In this document: positions 11,617 through 21,724 of the stretch, piece by piece
Numbering within the stretch: the first letter of the stretch is position 1
Layout: each line of letters opens with the position of its first letter
NCBI GenBank assembly: GCA_014621425.1
Contig: JAANBB010000221.1
Location: forward strand, 1-64,000
Length of the DNA stretch: 64,000 bases
Source: Cylindrodendrum hubeiense
Taxonomy: Eukaryota > Ascomycota > Sordariomycetes > Hypocreales > Nectriaceae
Direction of reading: 5' to 3'
The notes under the pieces: model-generated
Told to the model about the DNA's origin: nothing
The model's database searches: none
What the model saw: only the letters and a program-made list of their open reading frames with translations
Translations under genes and position numbers: made by a program

Positions 11617-13496
11617 GGCGGGCGCGATGGAGATGGTAGGCTTGCCTTATGAACAGGAGATGTTGGAAGGAAGAGAAAGGCTGTCTGGATTGCCCGAAAG
11701 CGCGTTTGCGACAAGCCAGGGTCTTTCGGGGGGGAGAAAGAAAGCGTGGCTTTGGAGAGCAAGGTGCGCGAGAGTTATCAAATCCACTGGGCACTACCCG
11801 AAAAGGCTCTATGCGACAAGCCTCGATGCGCGAAAATGCGATGCATGTAACCGTCGTTCGCGTGTCGCACTTGGGCGTCTGGTGAATTGAGTGAGCGAGT
11901 GAGTGAGTGCGTGAGTGATGAGCACGCGTTGAGGAGTCTGCACAGGGCGGCAGGGGGGCGCGTTACCAACTGAGTTTAGGCTCGATTACACTGCTCGCGC
12001 TTTCCCACTTTGGACAGGGTGGACCTGCCATGTTCCTCCTCCAGTACCACAGCATCCAAGAAGCGGAAGGTGCAGTGATAAAGAGTTCAGGTGTTCGATC
12101 GTAAAATTGAGGGGAAGGCTAAATTGGAATTCAGGACATATTAGCAGATTTAATCATTGCGACCCGGCAAGTTCCAGTCCGATTCGGGGGATGCGATTCT
12201 CTCAGAGTACCGGTATAATACCTCTCTCATTAGCGAAGCCCGCTTTTGTCCGTCAGAAGCGACCTGGTGAACAGATTGCACCACAGCCCAGGCAAAATGT
12301 CAACAAGGAGGGGGGCAACACACGAACGTAACCACAGAGACTTGAGCTCTCGCAGGGTACCAGGCTTCTACATCCTCAGCCAGTCAAGAAATAAAACGTC
12401 GAAAAATCCTTACAAGCCAGTCGAGCCCCGACTAAAGCAAATCCATCAGAGACCACGGATGGACAAATCACACCCCACAGTAATTGATTTGGATCAGTCT
12501 CTTTTGCCAAATAATTTCAATTTTTATTATGGTAGCCACCATATCGGAGCAGGCAAACAGTAGGGTGTTCTTAATGCTTATTTCTCTACGTCTTTTGCCA
12601 AGAACCCAGAGTCACGATGCACACATTTTATCGGGATGTACGGAGTAGGTTGTATCTGTTCCGCTTGAATAGAAACATGACGCCGAATGAACAGAGCGAG
12701 ACTCAGCCTCACGGGACGGACGGGCCTGCCCATGTCAAGAATCAGTCAACCAGAGAGAGGACCCTGTTCAGTGGCTGGCATCAAGATCAAAACACTTCGC
12801 CCAAACGATGGACCCACGATCGCCCGTCATGTTCTTCGGGCCCGGGGACTGCTGGGGCCGACAGGAACGCACAACCCTGAAACCCGTCATCCCAAGACCC
12901 GACGGGATGCTTCAATTCCGTCATTGTTCCTCTTAGTCGCAGGCTAGCGCCGCAACAGCCCGAAGCTTCGTGGGCTGCGAGCCGCATCCGGGATGGCCAG
13001 CCAACTCAAGTGAGATGTCCCAAGCAAGAATCCCTCGGCCACGAAATCGCGGCAGAATGCCCAGCTCCATGGACCTGAGACATGCCATAGCGCTTGTATA
13101 TGTACCTCTAGTCACTGCATACTTATTGGCTATCGCCGGTACTATGACCCGAGCTAAGCAACGCCGTCTGTACAGGCGCATTGATGAGCACACCACCCAC
13201 TTGTGATGAAGTGGGTCCTAGATGACGTCGCCACAACATGCTGCCTCCAAATGTGACGATCTTATTCTCCGCAACATCACTTCCAAGCCTCTCGGCCTTC
13301 CATAAAACGATCCCCATCGGCCCAGTCTGGATCTACCTTTCTTTGCCATCTACCCCTTGTTCTACCTCCTGCAGCTCTCCATCGAACCACGTTTATCTCC
13401 ACTCACCATTCCCTGCTCATCCGCCTCGGACCCTTTTTCTACTCCACCGCTTCACATTACCGCAACTCGTCGACTCGTCGCATCGTCACCACCATC
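11617..13496. other. Divergent intergenic region between KMT6 and PIL1
   Basis: About 1.9 kb upstream of two divergent genes. No open frame has coding character. A GAGT-type microsatellite lies near 11889-11922. Bases 13320-13490 are strongly C/T-rich, typical of a fungal 5' leader just before the PIL1 start. A 5' non-coding exon for KMT6 could lie here but cannot be shown from sequence alone. Confidence 0.55.
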
Positions 13497-14825
13497 ATGC
13501 ATCGCACGTACTCTATGCGCCAGACACGGGCGCCCACTGCCTCCCAGCTCCAGGTATGTCTCCTCGCCCGTGACCCCTCTGTGGCATGGCAGCACCGGAA
13601 CTAATGTCACGACCAGAACCCCCCGCCCCCTCCCTCGTCCACCAAGTCCGGTCGTCTCTTCAAAGGCAGCTTCGGTAAGCAATCGCCCCCACCATCCAAC
13701 GCCCATGACCGATCTGTTTAATCGACCCATCATGGCTATATTATACCTCGAGGCTAATGCGCAGTCAACCTTCAGGACATGCCCTTCGCGGCAAAGCTGG
13801 CGGTGCCTTTGGGCCTGACCTGGCCAAGAAGCTTTCTCAGCTAGTGAAGATGGAAAAGAACGTCATGCGCAGCCTGGAGACTGTCGCCCGAGAGCGCATG
13901 GAGGTTGCTGTATGTTCCCCACCTTCTACCTATCAAAAATTTGCGATTGACTCGTTCGACAGCAACAACTATCCATTTGGGGAGAGACTGGCGACGAAGA
14001 TGTATCTGACGTCACCGACAAGCTTGGTGTCCTCATCTACGAAATTGGTGAGCTTGAGGACCAGTACGTCGATCGGTATGACCAGTACCGAATCACCATG
14101 AAGAGCATTCGCAACATTGAGGCCTCAGTCCAGCCCAGCCGAGATCGTAAGAACCATCCAACTCACCTCTCTACTATGTCGCAACGCTAACCTAAATGCC
14201 AGGCAAGCAAAGGATTACCGACCAGATCGCCCAACTGAAATACAAGGAGCCCAACTCTCCCAAAATCGTCGTCCTCGAGCAGGAGCTTGTCCGTGCCGAG
14301 GCCGAGTCGCTCGTTGCTGAGGCCCAGCTTTCCAATATTACGCGTGAGAAGGTCAAAGCTGCATACACCTACCAATTCGATGCCCTGCGCGAGCATAGCG
14401 AGAAGGTCGCCATCATCGCTGGGTACGGCAAGCACCTTCTTGAGCTCATTGATGACACTCCGGTCACTCCGGGCGAGACACGCCAGGCATACGACGGGTA
14501 TGAGGCCAGCAAGGCTATCATCCAGGACTGTGAGGATGCCCTCACCAACTGGGTTAGCTCCAACGCTGTGGTCTCTTCCAAGCTTTCGACTCGAGCACGC
14601 ACCCTCTCTCAACGCCGTCGGAATTACATCCGCGCTCGAAGCGAGGGCCATGATCTGTCCGGCCAAGATGTCCCTCTCAACGACAGCAGCTCATGGGTTG
14701 GCCGGGATGCTGAGCTTGAGAGCGACGAGGACGATGAAGACGATGTCCGTGACTCTATCCTTGGCAGTGATGGTGGCTTGAACGGCGAGTCCCGCGGTCG
14801 CACCCAGGAAGTCGCTGTCGCGTAG
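13497..14825 (+). CDS. PIL1: Eisosome core protein Pil1/Lsp1 (BAR-domain, sphingolipid-responsive)
   Basis: Spliced model: 13497-13553, 13617-13674, 13776-13909, 13963-14146 and 14203-14825, giving 351 residues. All four introns have GTATGT/GTAAGC/GTAAGA-type donors and fit phase. The protein begins MHRTYSMRQTRAPTASQLQ; SGRLFKGSF and GHALRGKAGGAFGPDLAKKL follow, the conserved eisosome N-terminus. The helical BAR-like core includes WGETGDEDVSDVTDKLG, IYEIGELEDQYVDRYDQYR and REKVKAAYTYQFDALREHSEKVA. The C-terminal 50 residues are acidic (ESDEDDEDD). Pil1 and Lsp1 form membrane furrows at the fungal plasma membrane, bind PI(4,5)P2 and are regulated by Pkh kinases. The length matches (about 340). 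Where two acceptors were possible for the third exon, only the second (CTTCAG at 13775) preserves the family sequence. Confidence 0.96.
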
Positions 14826-15058
14826 TATGGCTGGCCACTGTGAAAAAAGGAGATTGCATCCCGCAGGAAATGATGGATATTTGGAGAAGGCGAGAGGATG
14901 GTAATGCCAGGATATATTTTTGTTAAGGGAAATCCGGCCTCGGTCGTGTGAGGCGTTGAGGATGTATTTGGAACGGATGGGTTTTAAAACACTGTTTGGA
15001 TCCTTCCTGTGTAGCTTTTGGTTGTATATTTATTTTCTAATCTCATGTATGGGTACGC

Positions 15059-15462
15059 TCAGATGAAGTTCTGGTTCCTCATTTGACTAGCAAATTGCTC
15101 CAACTCCATCTTGACAATGTGATGTCCAGGTACAACGACTAATCCAAGATAGCGAGAGGTCATGTCTAGGGTAACTGTCTCGCCGCCGCCCTTCTCTGCA
15201 GCCTCGGCGCGCTGCTTAGAAGATGGTTGCCTGTACTCGTATGTGTTGGCAAGAACAATGTTCCTGTCCTTTATGATGGTTTCGTCAGCGGATGCTCCCT
15301 TAATCAAGCTGCTACGATAGTTCAAAGACAGTATGGGCAGATAAGACGTACAGGATCGGTGCATTTGAAAGATCCCCAGAACAGGCGCCCATCTGTCGTG
15401 AGAACACGGAGGTTCTTGTTCAAGACGCTCGCGAGGTATTCCCGTGCCTCATCCTTGTCCAT
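15059..15462 (-). CDS. NAA38: NatC N-terminal acetyltransferase auxiliary subunit, Lsm-domain (NAA38/Mak31-like)
   Basis: Spliced model: complement of 15059-15268 and 15352-15462, giving 106 residues. The intron is 83 bp (donor GTACGT, branch GCTGAC, acceptor AAAG). The start MDKDEAREYLASVLNKNLRV was chosen; an in-frame upstream ATG would add 21 residues of basic Ser-rich sequence, which the family lacks. The Sm fold is visible: Sm1 from LNKNLRVLTTDGRLFWGSF through CTDPDRNIVLANTYEY, and Sm2 with LGLVVVPGHHIVKME. The VPGHHIV signature distinguishes NAA38/LSMD1 from RNA-binding Lsm proteins, which carry a different Sm2. NatC acetylates N-termini starting Met-Leu, Met-Ile or Met-Phe, with Naa30 and Naa35 as partners. 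The gene is divergent from RAD2, and their starts are 394 bp apart. Confidence 0.9.
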
Positions 15463-15856
15463 TGCGAAGATGCTGAGGCTTTGAGAGCGAGGCGAGAGAC
15501 GGCGGGGAGAAGAGTGAGGTCGCAAACGCTGTGGGGGATGATTCTGAACTGTTCTGGGGGATTAGCGCTGTGGGCCAATGAGTTAGCGGCGCTAGACCCA
15601 CGCTGACGTTATGGCGGACGCTGGCGCGATCAGCCGTAATTCCTGGACCGTGAATTCTAGATGGCAGCCTGCATTTGTTTCTTCACCTACATCCTCCTTT
15701 CACTTCTTCGCTTCTACATCGTGGCCTGGAAAGTTCTCCTAGAATGAATTGAACCATGCGGTCACAGTTCGTATGAAACGAGGGCTGATCCCTTGAGTAT
15801 CTAGGCCTCGCGCCTCGACTAGTATCTGAACTCGAACGTCATTCTGATCCATCACC
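15463..15856. promoter_or_regulatory. Shared divergent promoter region of NAA38 and RAD2
   Basis: 394 bp between two divergent start codons, so it should carry both promoters. The sequence just upstream of RAD2 is C/T-rich (TTTCTTCACCTACATCCTCC near 15677-15696). I cannot point to a specific factor site. Confidence 0.5.
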
Positions 15857-18800
15857 ATGGGTGTGAACGGCCTTTGGACCGTTATACAGCCATGCGCGCG
15901 GCCGACGAACCTCGCGACCCTCAACCGCAAACGCCTCGCTGTCGATGCCTCTATCTGGATCTACCAATTCCTCAAAGCCGTGCGCGACAAAGAGGGAAAC
16001 GCCCTGCGCAACTCCCACGTCGTGGGTTTCTTCCGTCGTATATGCAAGCTCCTCTGGTTTGGCATCCAGCCAGTCTTCGTCTTCGATGGCGGTGCCCCGG
16101 TTCTCAAACGACAGACTATCCTGGGCCGAAAGCGCAGACGCGAAGGTCGCAGAGAAGATGCCGCGAGGACAGCGGGTAAGCTGCTCGCGGTGCAGATGCT
16201 GCGCATTGCAGAGGAAGAACACGATAAAAGGAGAAGAGAAAAAGATCTCGATATCTCCGCTAGAGAAGCAGAGCAGGAGGAGGAGATCCCGGACACCAGT
16301 CAGCTTGTCTACGTCGATGAAGTAAGAATGACAGAGAAGGAAAGACTTCAGAACAGGAAATTCCACAAACAAGATGCATATCATCTGCCCGAGTTAAATG
16401 GCGGCGGCATCGCAGCAATGGGAACACCGGAAGACCCGCGAATTATGAGTGTGGAAGAATTGGAGGAGTACGCCCGCCAGTTCCAAGATGGCGAGGATAT
16501 CAACCTGTACGATTTCAGCAAGATCGACTTTAACGGCGAATTTTTCAAGAGCCTGCCTCCTCCAGACCGATACAATATTCTAAACGCCGCGAGACTGAGG
16601 AGCCGACTGAGAATGGGTCTCAGCAAGGAACAGCTGGATGACATGTTTCCCGACCGAATGGCCTTCTCAAGGTTCCAAATCGAGAGAGTCAAGGAGAGAA
16701 ACCACCTGACACAGCGTCTCATGTTCGAGGTTGGCATGACAGGTACCGACTTGACTCTCGGTATTAATGCACGAGTGGCCGGTGAAAGGAACCGAGAGTA
16801 TATCCTGGTAAAGAATGATGGTGTTGAGGGAGGATGGGCTTTGGGTGTGGTGAGCAAGGAGAAGGACGTTGGCGAAGCGCACAAACCCATCGATGTTGAT
16901 GCTATCCAAATCCAATACCAATCTAAGGAGGAACAAGATGACGAGGATGACGCAGATTTTGAGGACGTTCCAATCGAGGGATTAAACCGATTGCCAAAGC
17001 CGACACAATTTACTACCACCAGTATACAAGCCGCTCAGGATACCGCAACACGGCGCCAGAACATCTACGATAATCATCCTGCATATGAGGAAGGCTCCTT
17101 GTTTGTTGGTGATAACGTAGGAGATGTGAATGATTTATTCGAGGCTCAGACCGAAGAACGGCTGCACACGGAAGAAGAAGATGAACTCAACCTCGCCATC
17201 GCTCTGTCATTACAAAATCAGCATGGGGTCGGTCAAGAGCTAGAAGCCGAGGAGGAATTCGAGGATACCCCAATGGAGGAACCCAGGTGGAAACAAAAGT
17301 CCGTTGAGGGCCCAAAGCCCATCCATGCAACAGGTGGCTCCATGATCGCGCACATTGTCAACAACCGAGCGAATGCGGCAGTACCAAAGCGTCAAGAGCG
17401 AGAAGCCGGCGCCGGCAGTGACAGTGAAGAGGATATGCAGGCCGTGATGGCTAAGTCTAGGCGGACAAAGAAGGCCCAACCGGCACCGGTTATGGAGAAC
17501 AAGAAAAACCCCTTTGATGGACCATTGCCTTTCCCCAAACTCGATTGGGGATCCTCCCTGTTCGCAAAGAAGACACCTCAGAAGAAGACAGAAGCCATGG
17601 AGGAAGGCGGAGTTGAAGAATATCAGGACCTGGACGATGAGATGGCTGGCGGCTTCGAAAAAGAAACTGGAAATGGGGACGGCCCAAAGCCTCTGCCTCC
17701 TTGGTTGGCGGACGGAGGCGACATTCGAGAGTCACTGAAGAAGCAGCAAGAGGCAGACCGAGAAATCAACGCTGCGGACAAACTTGCAGCCGAGGAAGAT
17801 GAAAGGCTTCGGCGACGGGAGATGCAGAACCGGCTGATTGAGATTGATTCCTCGTCAGATGATGGAAGTGACATCGAAATCATCGAGATCCCCCCGTCTC
17901 CAAAGAATCCTATCAACGATGGTCCCACTGTCATCAATGACCAAGTCGAAGTTAATACCACTGAGCTTGCAGCATCCGATGTTGTCCAACCTTCCGTGTC
18001 AGGCACTGAACAAGAGCCTAAGGAATTAGGGTCACCAGAGCCAGAATTTGAAGAGGTGTTGGTTAGTGTTGTTTCCAGTGACATGACGCAACTGCCACGG
18101 AGGGAAAAACCAGTCTCCGCATCCCCGGAACCGGAGTTCGAGGATGTTACCACTGCCGAAGCTCCAGTGGAAAATGCACGAAGCAGTCCATTGCCATCTT
18201 TCGACGATGTCTCCAAACCAGAAACTCCTGCTGTCACAAACAGGGAGAACGATATTGGTATTGAAGACGATGAGTTTGATGATGTCGAGTATGATGAGTT
18301 CAGCGACCCGGGAGATGAAGAGCTTATGGCACAAATGGCCGAAGAAGCCGAAGAGCATGCTCGATTCGCCAGTGAGTTGAACAACAAATCTGAGGCACAG
18401 AATAGGGAAGATTACGAGAACGAGCTGAAGGCCCTTCGGAATCAGCAAAAGAAGGACCGCCGAGATGCCGATGAGGTTACCCAAGTCATGATTACGGAAT
18501 GTCAGGCTCTCCTTAGGCTGTTCGGCATCCCCTATATTACTGCCCCTATGGAAGCTGAAGCGCAATGTGCCGAGCTGGTTAACTTGGGACTCGTTGATGG
18601 TATCGTGACGGATGACTCCGATACATTTCTCTTTGGCGGGACTCGGGTTTACAAGAACATGTTCAACAGCAACAAGTTCGTCGAGTGTTATCTGGGTGTT
18701 GACCTGGAGAAAGAATTATCTCTTTCCCGTGAGCAGCTCATCTCACTGGCGCAGCTTCTCGGATCGGACTACACAGAGGGCTTGCCTGGCGTTGGTCCTG

Positions 18801-19480
18801 TTACTGCGGTCGAAATTCTATCCGAGTTTCCTGGTAAGTCTGGGCTCGATAATTTCCGCGAATGGTGGCAGGCAGTGCAGTCTCAAAGTCGGCCTAAGGC
18901 AGCCGACAACTCGTCCTCTTTCCGAAGGAAATTTCGCAAGTCCCAAGCCACCAAGCTCTTCCTACCGCCTGGTTTCCCTAGTTCGGCTGTCTACGACGCG
19001 TACCTCAATCCTGAGGTCGATGATAGCGCTGAGCAGTTCCAGTGGGGTGTTCCGGATGTCGAAGGCTTGCGGCAGTTCCTGATGGCGACAATTGGATGGA
19101 GCAAGGAGCGGACCGACGAGGTCCTTGTGCCCGTTATCAAGGACATGAATACGCGGGACCGGGAAGGAACGCAAAGCAATATCACGAGGTTCTTTGGAGG
19201 CAGCGTGGGCGTTGGCGCGAAGGATGCATCTGCTCCACGACAGAAGGCCCAAGGAAGTAAGCGAATGGTGGCAGCAGTAGATAGACTGAGGGCGAATATT
19301 GCAGGAGTAGGGGCGAGCGTAGGCAATACGGAGACTGGAACTGGGAAGCGAAAACGGACGACGAGGAGAGATGTTGTGGTCGATGATGGGGATGAAAATG
19401 TCGAGGTGGAGGGTGATCAAGTAGATGATGCTCCAGCTAGAAGGGGTCGCGGTAAGGGAAAACGGACCAAGGCAAAGTGA
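15857..19480 (+). CDS. RAD2: XPG/Rad2-family structure-specific endonuclease (nucleotide excision repair)
   Basis: An intronless frame of 1207 residues. The N domain (about 1-100) starts MGVNGLWTVIQPCARP and carries AVDASIWIYQFLKA and PVFVFDGGAPVLKRQT. The I domain (about 877-990) has APMEAEAQCAELV, VTDDSDTFLFGG and LLGSDYTEGLPGVG; the Asp and Glu residues are the two-metal ligands. The long acidic spacer between them is typical of Rad2/XPG, not FEN1 or EXO1, and in the family binds TFIIH. It contains DELNLAIALSLQNQ near residue 445, a ubiquitin-interacting motif. Near the C-terminus QSNITRFF fits a PCNA-interacting (PIP) box, and the end is basic (RRGRGKGKRTKAK), a likely nuclear signal. The enzyme makes the 3' incision in nucleotide excision repair. 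S. pombe calls it rad13. The start is unambiguous because the N-terminal Met-Gly is catalytically conserved. Confidence 0.97.
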   Translation: MGVNGLWTVIQPCARPTNLATLNRKRLAVDASIWIYQFLKAVRDKEGNALRNSHVVGFFRRICKLLWFGIQPVFVFDGGAPVLKRQTILGRKRRREGRREDAARTAGKLLAVQMLRIAEEEHDKRRREKDLDISAREAEQEEEIPDTSQLVYVDEVRMTEKERLQNRKFHKQDAYHLPELNGGGIAAMGTPEDPRIMSVEELEEYARQFQDGEDINLYDFSKIDFNGEFFKSLPPPDRYNILNAARLRSRLRMGLSKEQLDDMFPDRMAFSRFQIERVKERNHLTQRLMFEVGMTGTDLTLGINARVAGERNREYILVKNDGVEGGWALGVVSKEKDVGEAHKPIDVDAIQIQYQSKEEQDDEDDADFEDVPIEGLNRLPKPTQFTTTSIQAAQDTATRRQNIYDNHPAYEEGSLFVGDNVGDVNDLFEAQTEERLHTEEEDELNLAIALSLQNQHGVGQELEAEEEFEDTPMEEPRWKQKSVEGPKPIHATGGSMIAHIVNNRANAAVPKRQEREAGAGSDSEEDMQAVMAKSRRTKKAQPAPVMENKKNPFDGPLPFPKLDWGSSLFAKKTPQKKTEAMEEGGVEEYQDLDDEMAGGFEKETGNGDGPKPLPPWLADGGDIRESLKKQQEADREINAADKLAAEEDERLRRREMQNRLIEIDSSSDDGSDIEIIEIPPSPKNPINDGPTVINDQVEVNTTELAASDVVQPSVSGTEQEPKELGSPEPEFEEVLVSVVSSDMTQLPRREKPVSASPEPEFEDVTTAEAPVENARSSPLPSFDDVSKPETPAVTNRENDIGIEDDEFDDVEYDEFSDPGDEELMAQMAEEAEEHARFASELNNKSEAQNREDYENELKALRNQQKKDRRDADEVTQVMITECQALLRLFGIPYITAPMEAEAQCAELVNLGLVDGIVTDDSDTFLFGGTRVYKNMFNSNKFVECYLGVDLEKELSLSREQLISLAQLLGSDYTEGLPGVGPVTAVEILSEFPGKSGLDNFREWWQAVQSQSRPKAADNSSSFRRKFRKSQATKLFLPPGFPSSAVYDAYLNPEVDDSAEQFQWGVPDVEGLRQFLMATIGWSKERTDEVLVPVIKDMNTRDREGTQSNITRFFGGSVGVGAKDASAPRQKAQGSKRMVAAVDRLRANIAGVGASVGNTETGTGKRKRTTRRDVVVDDGDENVEVEGDQVDDAPARRGRGKGKRTKAK

Positions 19481-19743
19481 ATTAAGATGGACATATGTCG
19501 TTGAATATTCCCTGGAACCAGCATTGAAGACTCAGACTCTCAATTACAAGATAAAAACCCCCAATCATCGGCACTTTGCATGATTACATGAGCTTGCCCC
19601 CAGTTACATCATCAGCGTGTATGTATTTCAGTAACTCAACACGACCGTGGTTGGGGTTTTGTGGTTATCCCTTAGGAGTTGCCTTCATCGAAACGCAGAG
19701 TCTGCTTATAATCTCTGATTAAATGTCTCCTGGCATCCAACTA
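19481..19743. other. RAD2 3' region and spacer before tRNA genes
   Basis: 263 bp between the RAD2 stop and the first tRNA. It holds the likely RAD2 3' untranslated region (AT-rich, ACAAGATAAAAA near 19546). No other feature is seen. Confidence 0.4.
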
Positions 19744-19815
19744 GGATCGATAGCTCAGTGGTAGAGCGGGAGATTGCAGATCTTCAGGCCGCGTGTTCGA
19801 ACCACGCTCGGTCCT
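19744..19815 (+). tRNA. tRNA-Cys (anticodon GCA), copy 1
   Basis: A 72-base cloverleaf without intron. The acceptor stem pairs GGATCGA with TCGGTCC (one T-G pair), followed by discriminator T, the identity base of tRNA-Cys. D arm GCTC-AGTGGTA-GAGC, anticodon stem GGAGA/TCTTC, loop TTGCAGA with anticodon GCA, T arm GCGTG-TTCGAAC-CACGC. The internal A box (TAGCTCAGTGG) and B box (GTTCGAACC) for RNA polymerase III are intact. Confidence 0.97.
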
Positions 19816-19817
19816 CA

Positions 19818-19823
19818 TTTTTT
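19818..19823 (+). terminator. Pol III terminator of tRNA-Cys copy 1
   Basis: A run of six T residues begins two bases after the discriminator base, the usual RNA polymerase III stop signal. Confidence 0.8.
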
Positions 19824-19903
19824 GGCGTTTCTTTTTGCATTTCCTCCCTTCCACGGCCGATCAAGATAAAACGTGTCCTAAATCAACGACTTTCATCAAA
19901 ACA

Positions 19904-19975
19904 GGATCGATAGCTCAGTGGTAGAGCGGGAGATTGCAGATCTTCAGGCCGCGTGTTCAAACCACGCTCGGTCCT
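19904..19975 (+). tRNA. tRNA-Cys (anticodon GCA), copy 2
   Basis: Identical to copy 1 except that the T loop reads TTCAAAC instead of TTCGAAC (position 57 G to A, an allowed purine). All stems, anticodon GCA and discriminator T are retained, so it should be functional. It begins 160 bp after copy 1 in the same orientation. The flanking sequences of the two copies are otherwise unlike each other. Confidence 0.96.
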
Positions 19976-19979
19976 AATC

Positions 19980-19984
19980 TTTTT
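19980..19984 (+). terminator. Pol III terminator of tRNA-Cys copy 2
   Basis: Five consecutive T residues four bases after the tRNA end, followed by further T-rich sequence. This suffices for RNA polymerase III termination. Confidence 0.7.
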
Positions 19985-20515
19985 GCTCTTTTCAAGAATT
20001 TTGCGATACAGACAAGCAAACAAGCAGTTGCCGTACCTACATGTCCGTCGAAAGGCATGAGCTTCTGTCGGGTGGGATTTTGACTCAACCACTCATGGGG
20101 GTCTACTCTGGTAGAAGAACAGATGGCAATTGACAAACTATTATGATGCACCCATAGAATCCTCCCCTATTTTTACTACCTCTTCCAATTAACAAGGGAA
20201 TATCTCGGATTTCGGAAGCTGGATGTGGTGTTGTTAGCCACGGACCACACCCCGCCAGCTTGTACCTAGGTAGGTAGGTAGGTTAAGGTTAGGTAGGGCA
20301 GCCTGGAGTAGTTTGTGGGCTAAACACCGGCAGAACCTGCTCACGTGCTGTCTTGCTCCCAAGGTCGCCCGGCTGCTTCGCAACCCCCCCAAAGAAGTGG
20401 TGCGCCTCGACAACCAAATAGATTTGTCGTTTTCTTTTCTTATCTTCGTTGCTGCGAATTCCCATTCCTTGACATCCCCGCCCGTACCCCCGACGCTGCT
20501 ATTCGATCGCCCTCC
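19985..20515. promoter_or_regulatory. TFIIS upstream region with TACCTAGGTA/GGTAGGT repeat
   Basis: 531 bp upstream of the TFIIS start. At 20263-20298 it contains TACCTAGGTA (a perfect palindrome) running into GGTAGGTAGGT and GGTTAGGTAGGG words. This is the clearest of several such clusters in the window. C-rich leader sequence follows near 20460-20515. Confidence 0.45.
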
Positions 20516-21724
20516 ATGGATCAACGCGAGCTTGAGGCGCGCGTCAAGGCTTTGACTAAGTGTGTGGCTGCGAATGAGCCGCCAGAGAACGCCATCAAGC
20601 TGCTCGAAACCCTGAAGAAGGATGCCCACCCCACCGAGGAGATGCTGAGGGTACGTCTCGACTCCATACCTGAGATGGGTTGCGCCTCGATGGATTTCAC
20701 TGGGAGAGGCACGGTTAAGTGCTGCAATGCCCTTGGCCTCTGTCGCTCGCATCGGCGCATCTCTTGAGATGTTCGTGATGCTGGGCGTCGCTGTTAGGAG
20801 CTTCCAGGCGCAACCCGAGCAAACCTCCGCGCTTTTCTCACTCATGCACCACATATTTGCCTGAACCTCTGCTGACATTCTATTTTCCTGCAACAGGCTA
20901 CTCGTGCCGGTGTCTACGTCGGAAAGCTCAGATCAAATGCCAACAAGGACATCGCCCGTGCCGCCTCCGAGCTCGTCATCAAGTGGAAGAAGCTTGTCGA
21001 GCAACAAAAGAACTCGAAACTCAACAAGGGCAAGAAGGGCTCCCCAGCACCGGCTCCCACATCATCCCCCGCTCCTCCCTCATCATCCGGCGGCGGCGCC
21101 AAGAAGACCTTCAAGGGTGATCCCGAGAAGCGCAAGTTCGACACCGATGGCGTTGATATCAAGCGAACCGAATCCAACGTCCGTAACCAGTGTATCGGGC
21201 TTATCTACAACGGTCTCGCATACCGATCGACTGCGTCCGAATCCGACGTCATCGCCAAGGCCGTTGCCGTCGAGCACGCCGCGTACTCTATCTTTAAGGG
21301 GGAGGGCGCCGACTACAAGAAGAAGATCCGATCGCTGTTCTCAAACCTCAAGAACAAGTCCAACAAGGAGCTGGGCCGCCGTGTCATGTCTGGAGAGGTG
21401 TCGGCAGAGAGGTTTGCCAACATGACGGATGAGGACTTGAAGAGCGATGACCAGCGCAAGAAGGAGATTCTGCTAGAAAAGGAGAACATGCTGAAGGCGC
21501 AGGTTCCCCAGGAGCAGAAGAGTATCAGTGAAAGCTTGGAGTGCGGCCGCTGCAGGAAGAAGATGGTCAGCTACACACAGGCGCAGACGCGAGCTGCTGA
21601 TGAACCGATGACGACGTTCTGCGAGTGTATGAATTGTGGAAACCGATGGAAGGTATGTACCATGCATCCCGCACTACCCCCTGACACCAAAATCAGAGCT
21701 GACATGTCACAATAGTTCTCGTGA
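20516..21724 (+). CDS. Transcription elongation factor TFIIS
   Basis: Spliced model: 20516-20650, 20897-21652 and 21716-21724, giving 299 residues. The last exon codes only Phe-Ser before the stop, which completes the WKFS ending seen in TFIIS. Domain I (about 1-85) is a LW/TND four-helix bundle: MDQRELEARVKALTKCV, then ATRAGVYVGKLRSNANKDIA and ASELVIKWKKLV. Domain II (about 135-250) binds Pol II: RNQCIGLIYNGLAYRS through MSGEVSAERFANMTDEDL. Domain III is a zinc ribbon starting CGRCRKKMVSY and ending CMNCGNRWKFS. The catalytic acidic hairpin ADEPMTTFC supplies the Asp-Glu pair that stimulates transcript cleavage by backtracked Pol II. The first intron is long (246 bp). RPB1, its direct partner, lies 35 kb away, which is probably coincidence. 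Confidence 0.97.

Noticed and set aside
20260..20300. Telomere-like GGTTAAGGTTAGG words
   Set aside because: Only one or two short copies are present, with no (TTAGGG)n array. The flanking TACCTAGGTA palindrome explains the pattern, and the locus is internal between housekeeping genes.
15857..21724. A DNA-repair/transcription gene cluster (RAD2, TFIIS, with UNG1, RPB1 nearby)
   Set aside because: The genes are spread over 45 kb, on both strands, with unrelated genes between. Nothing suggests co-regulation beyond shared housekeeping nature.
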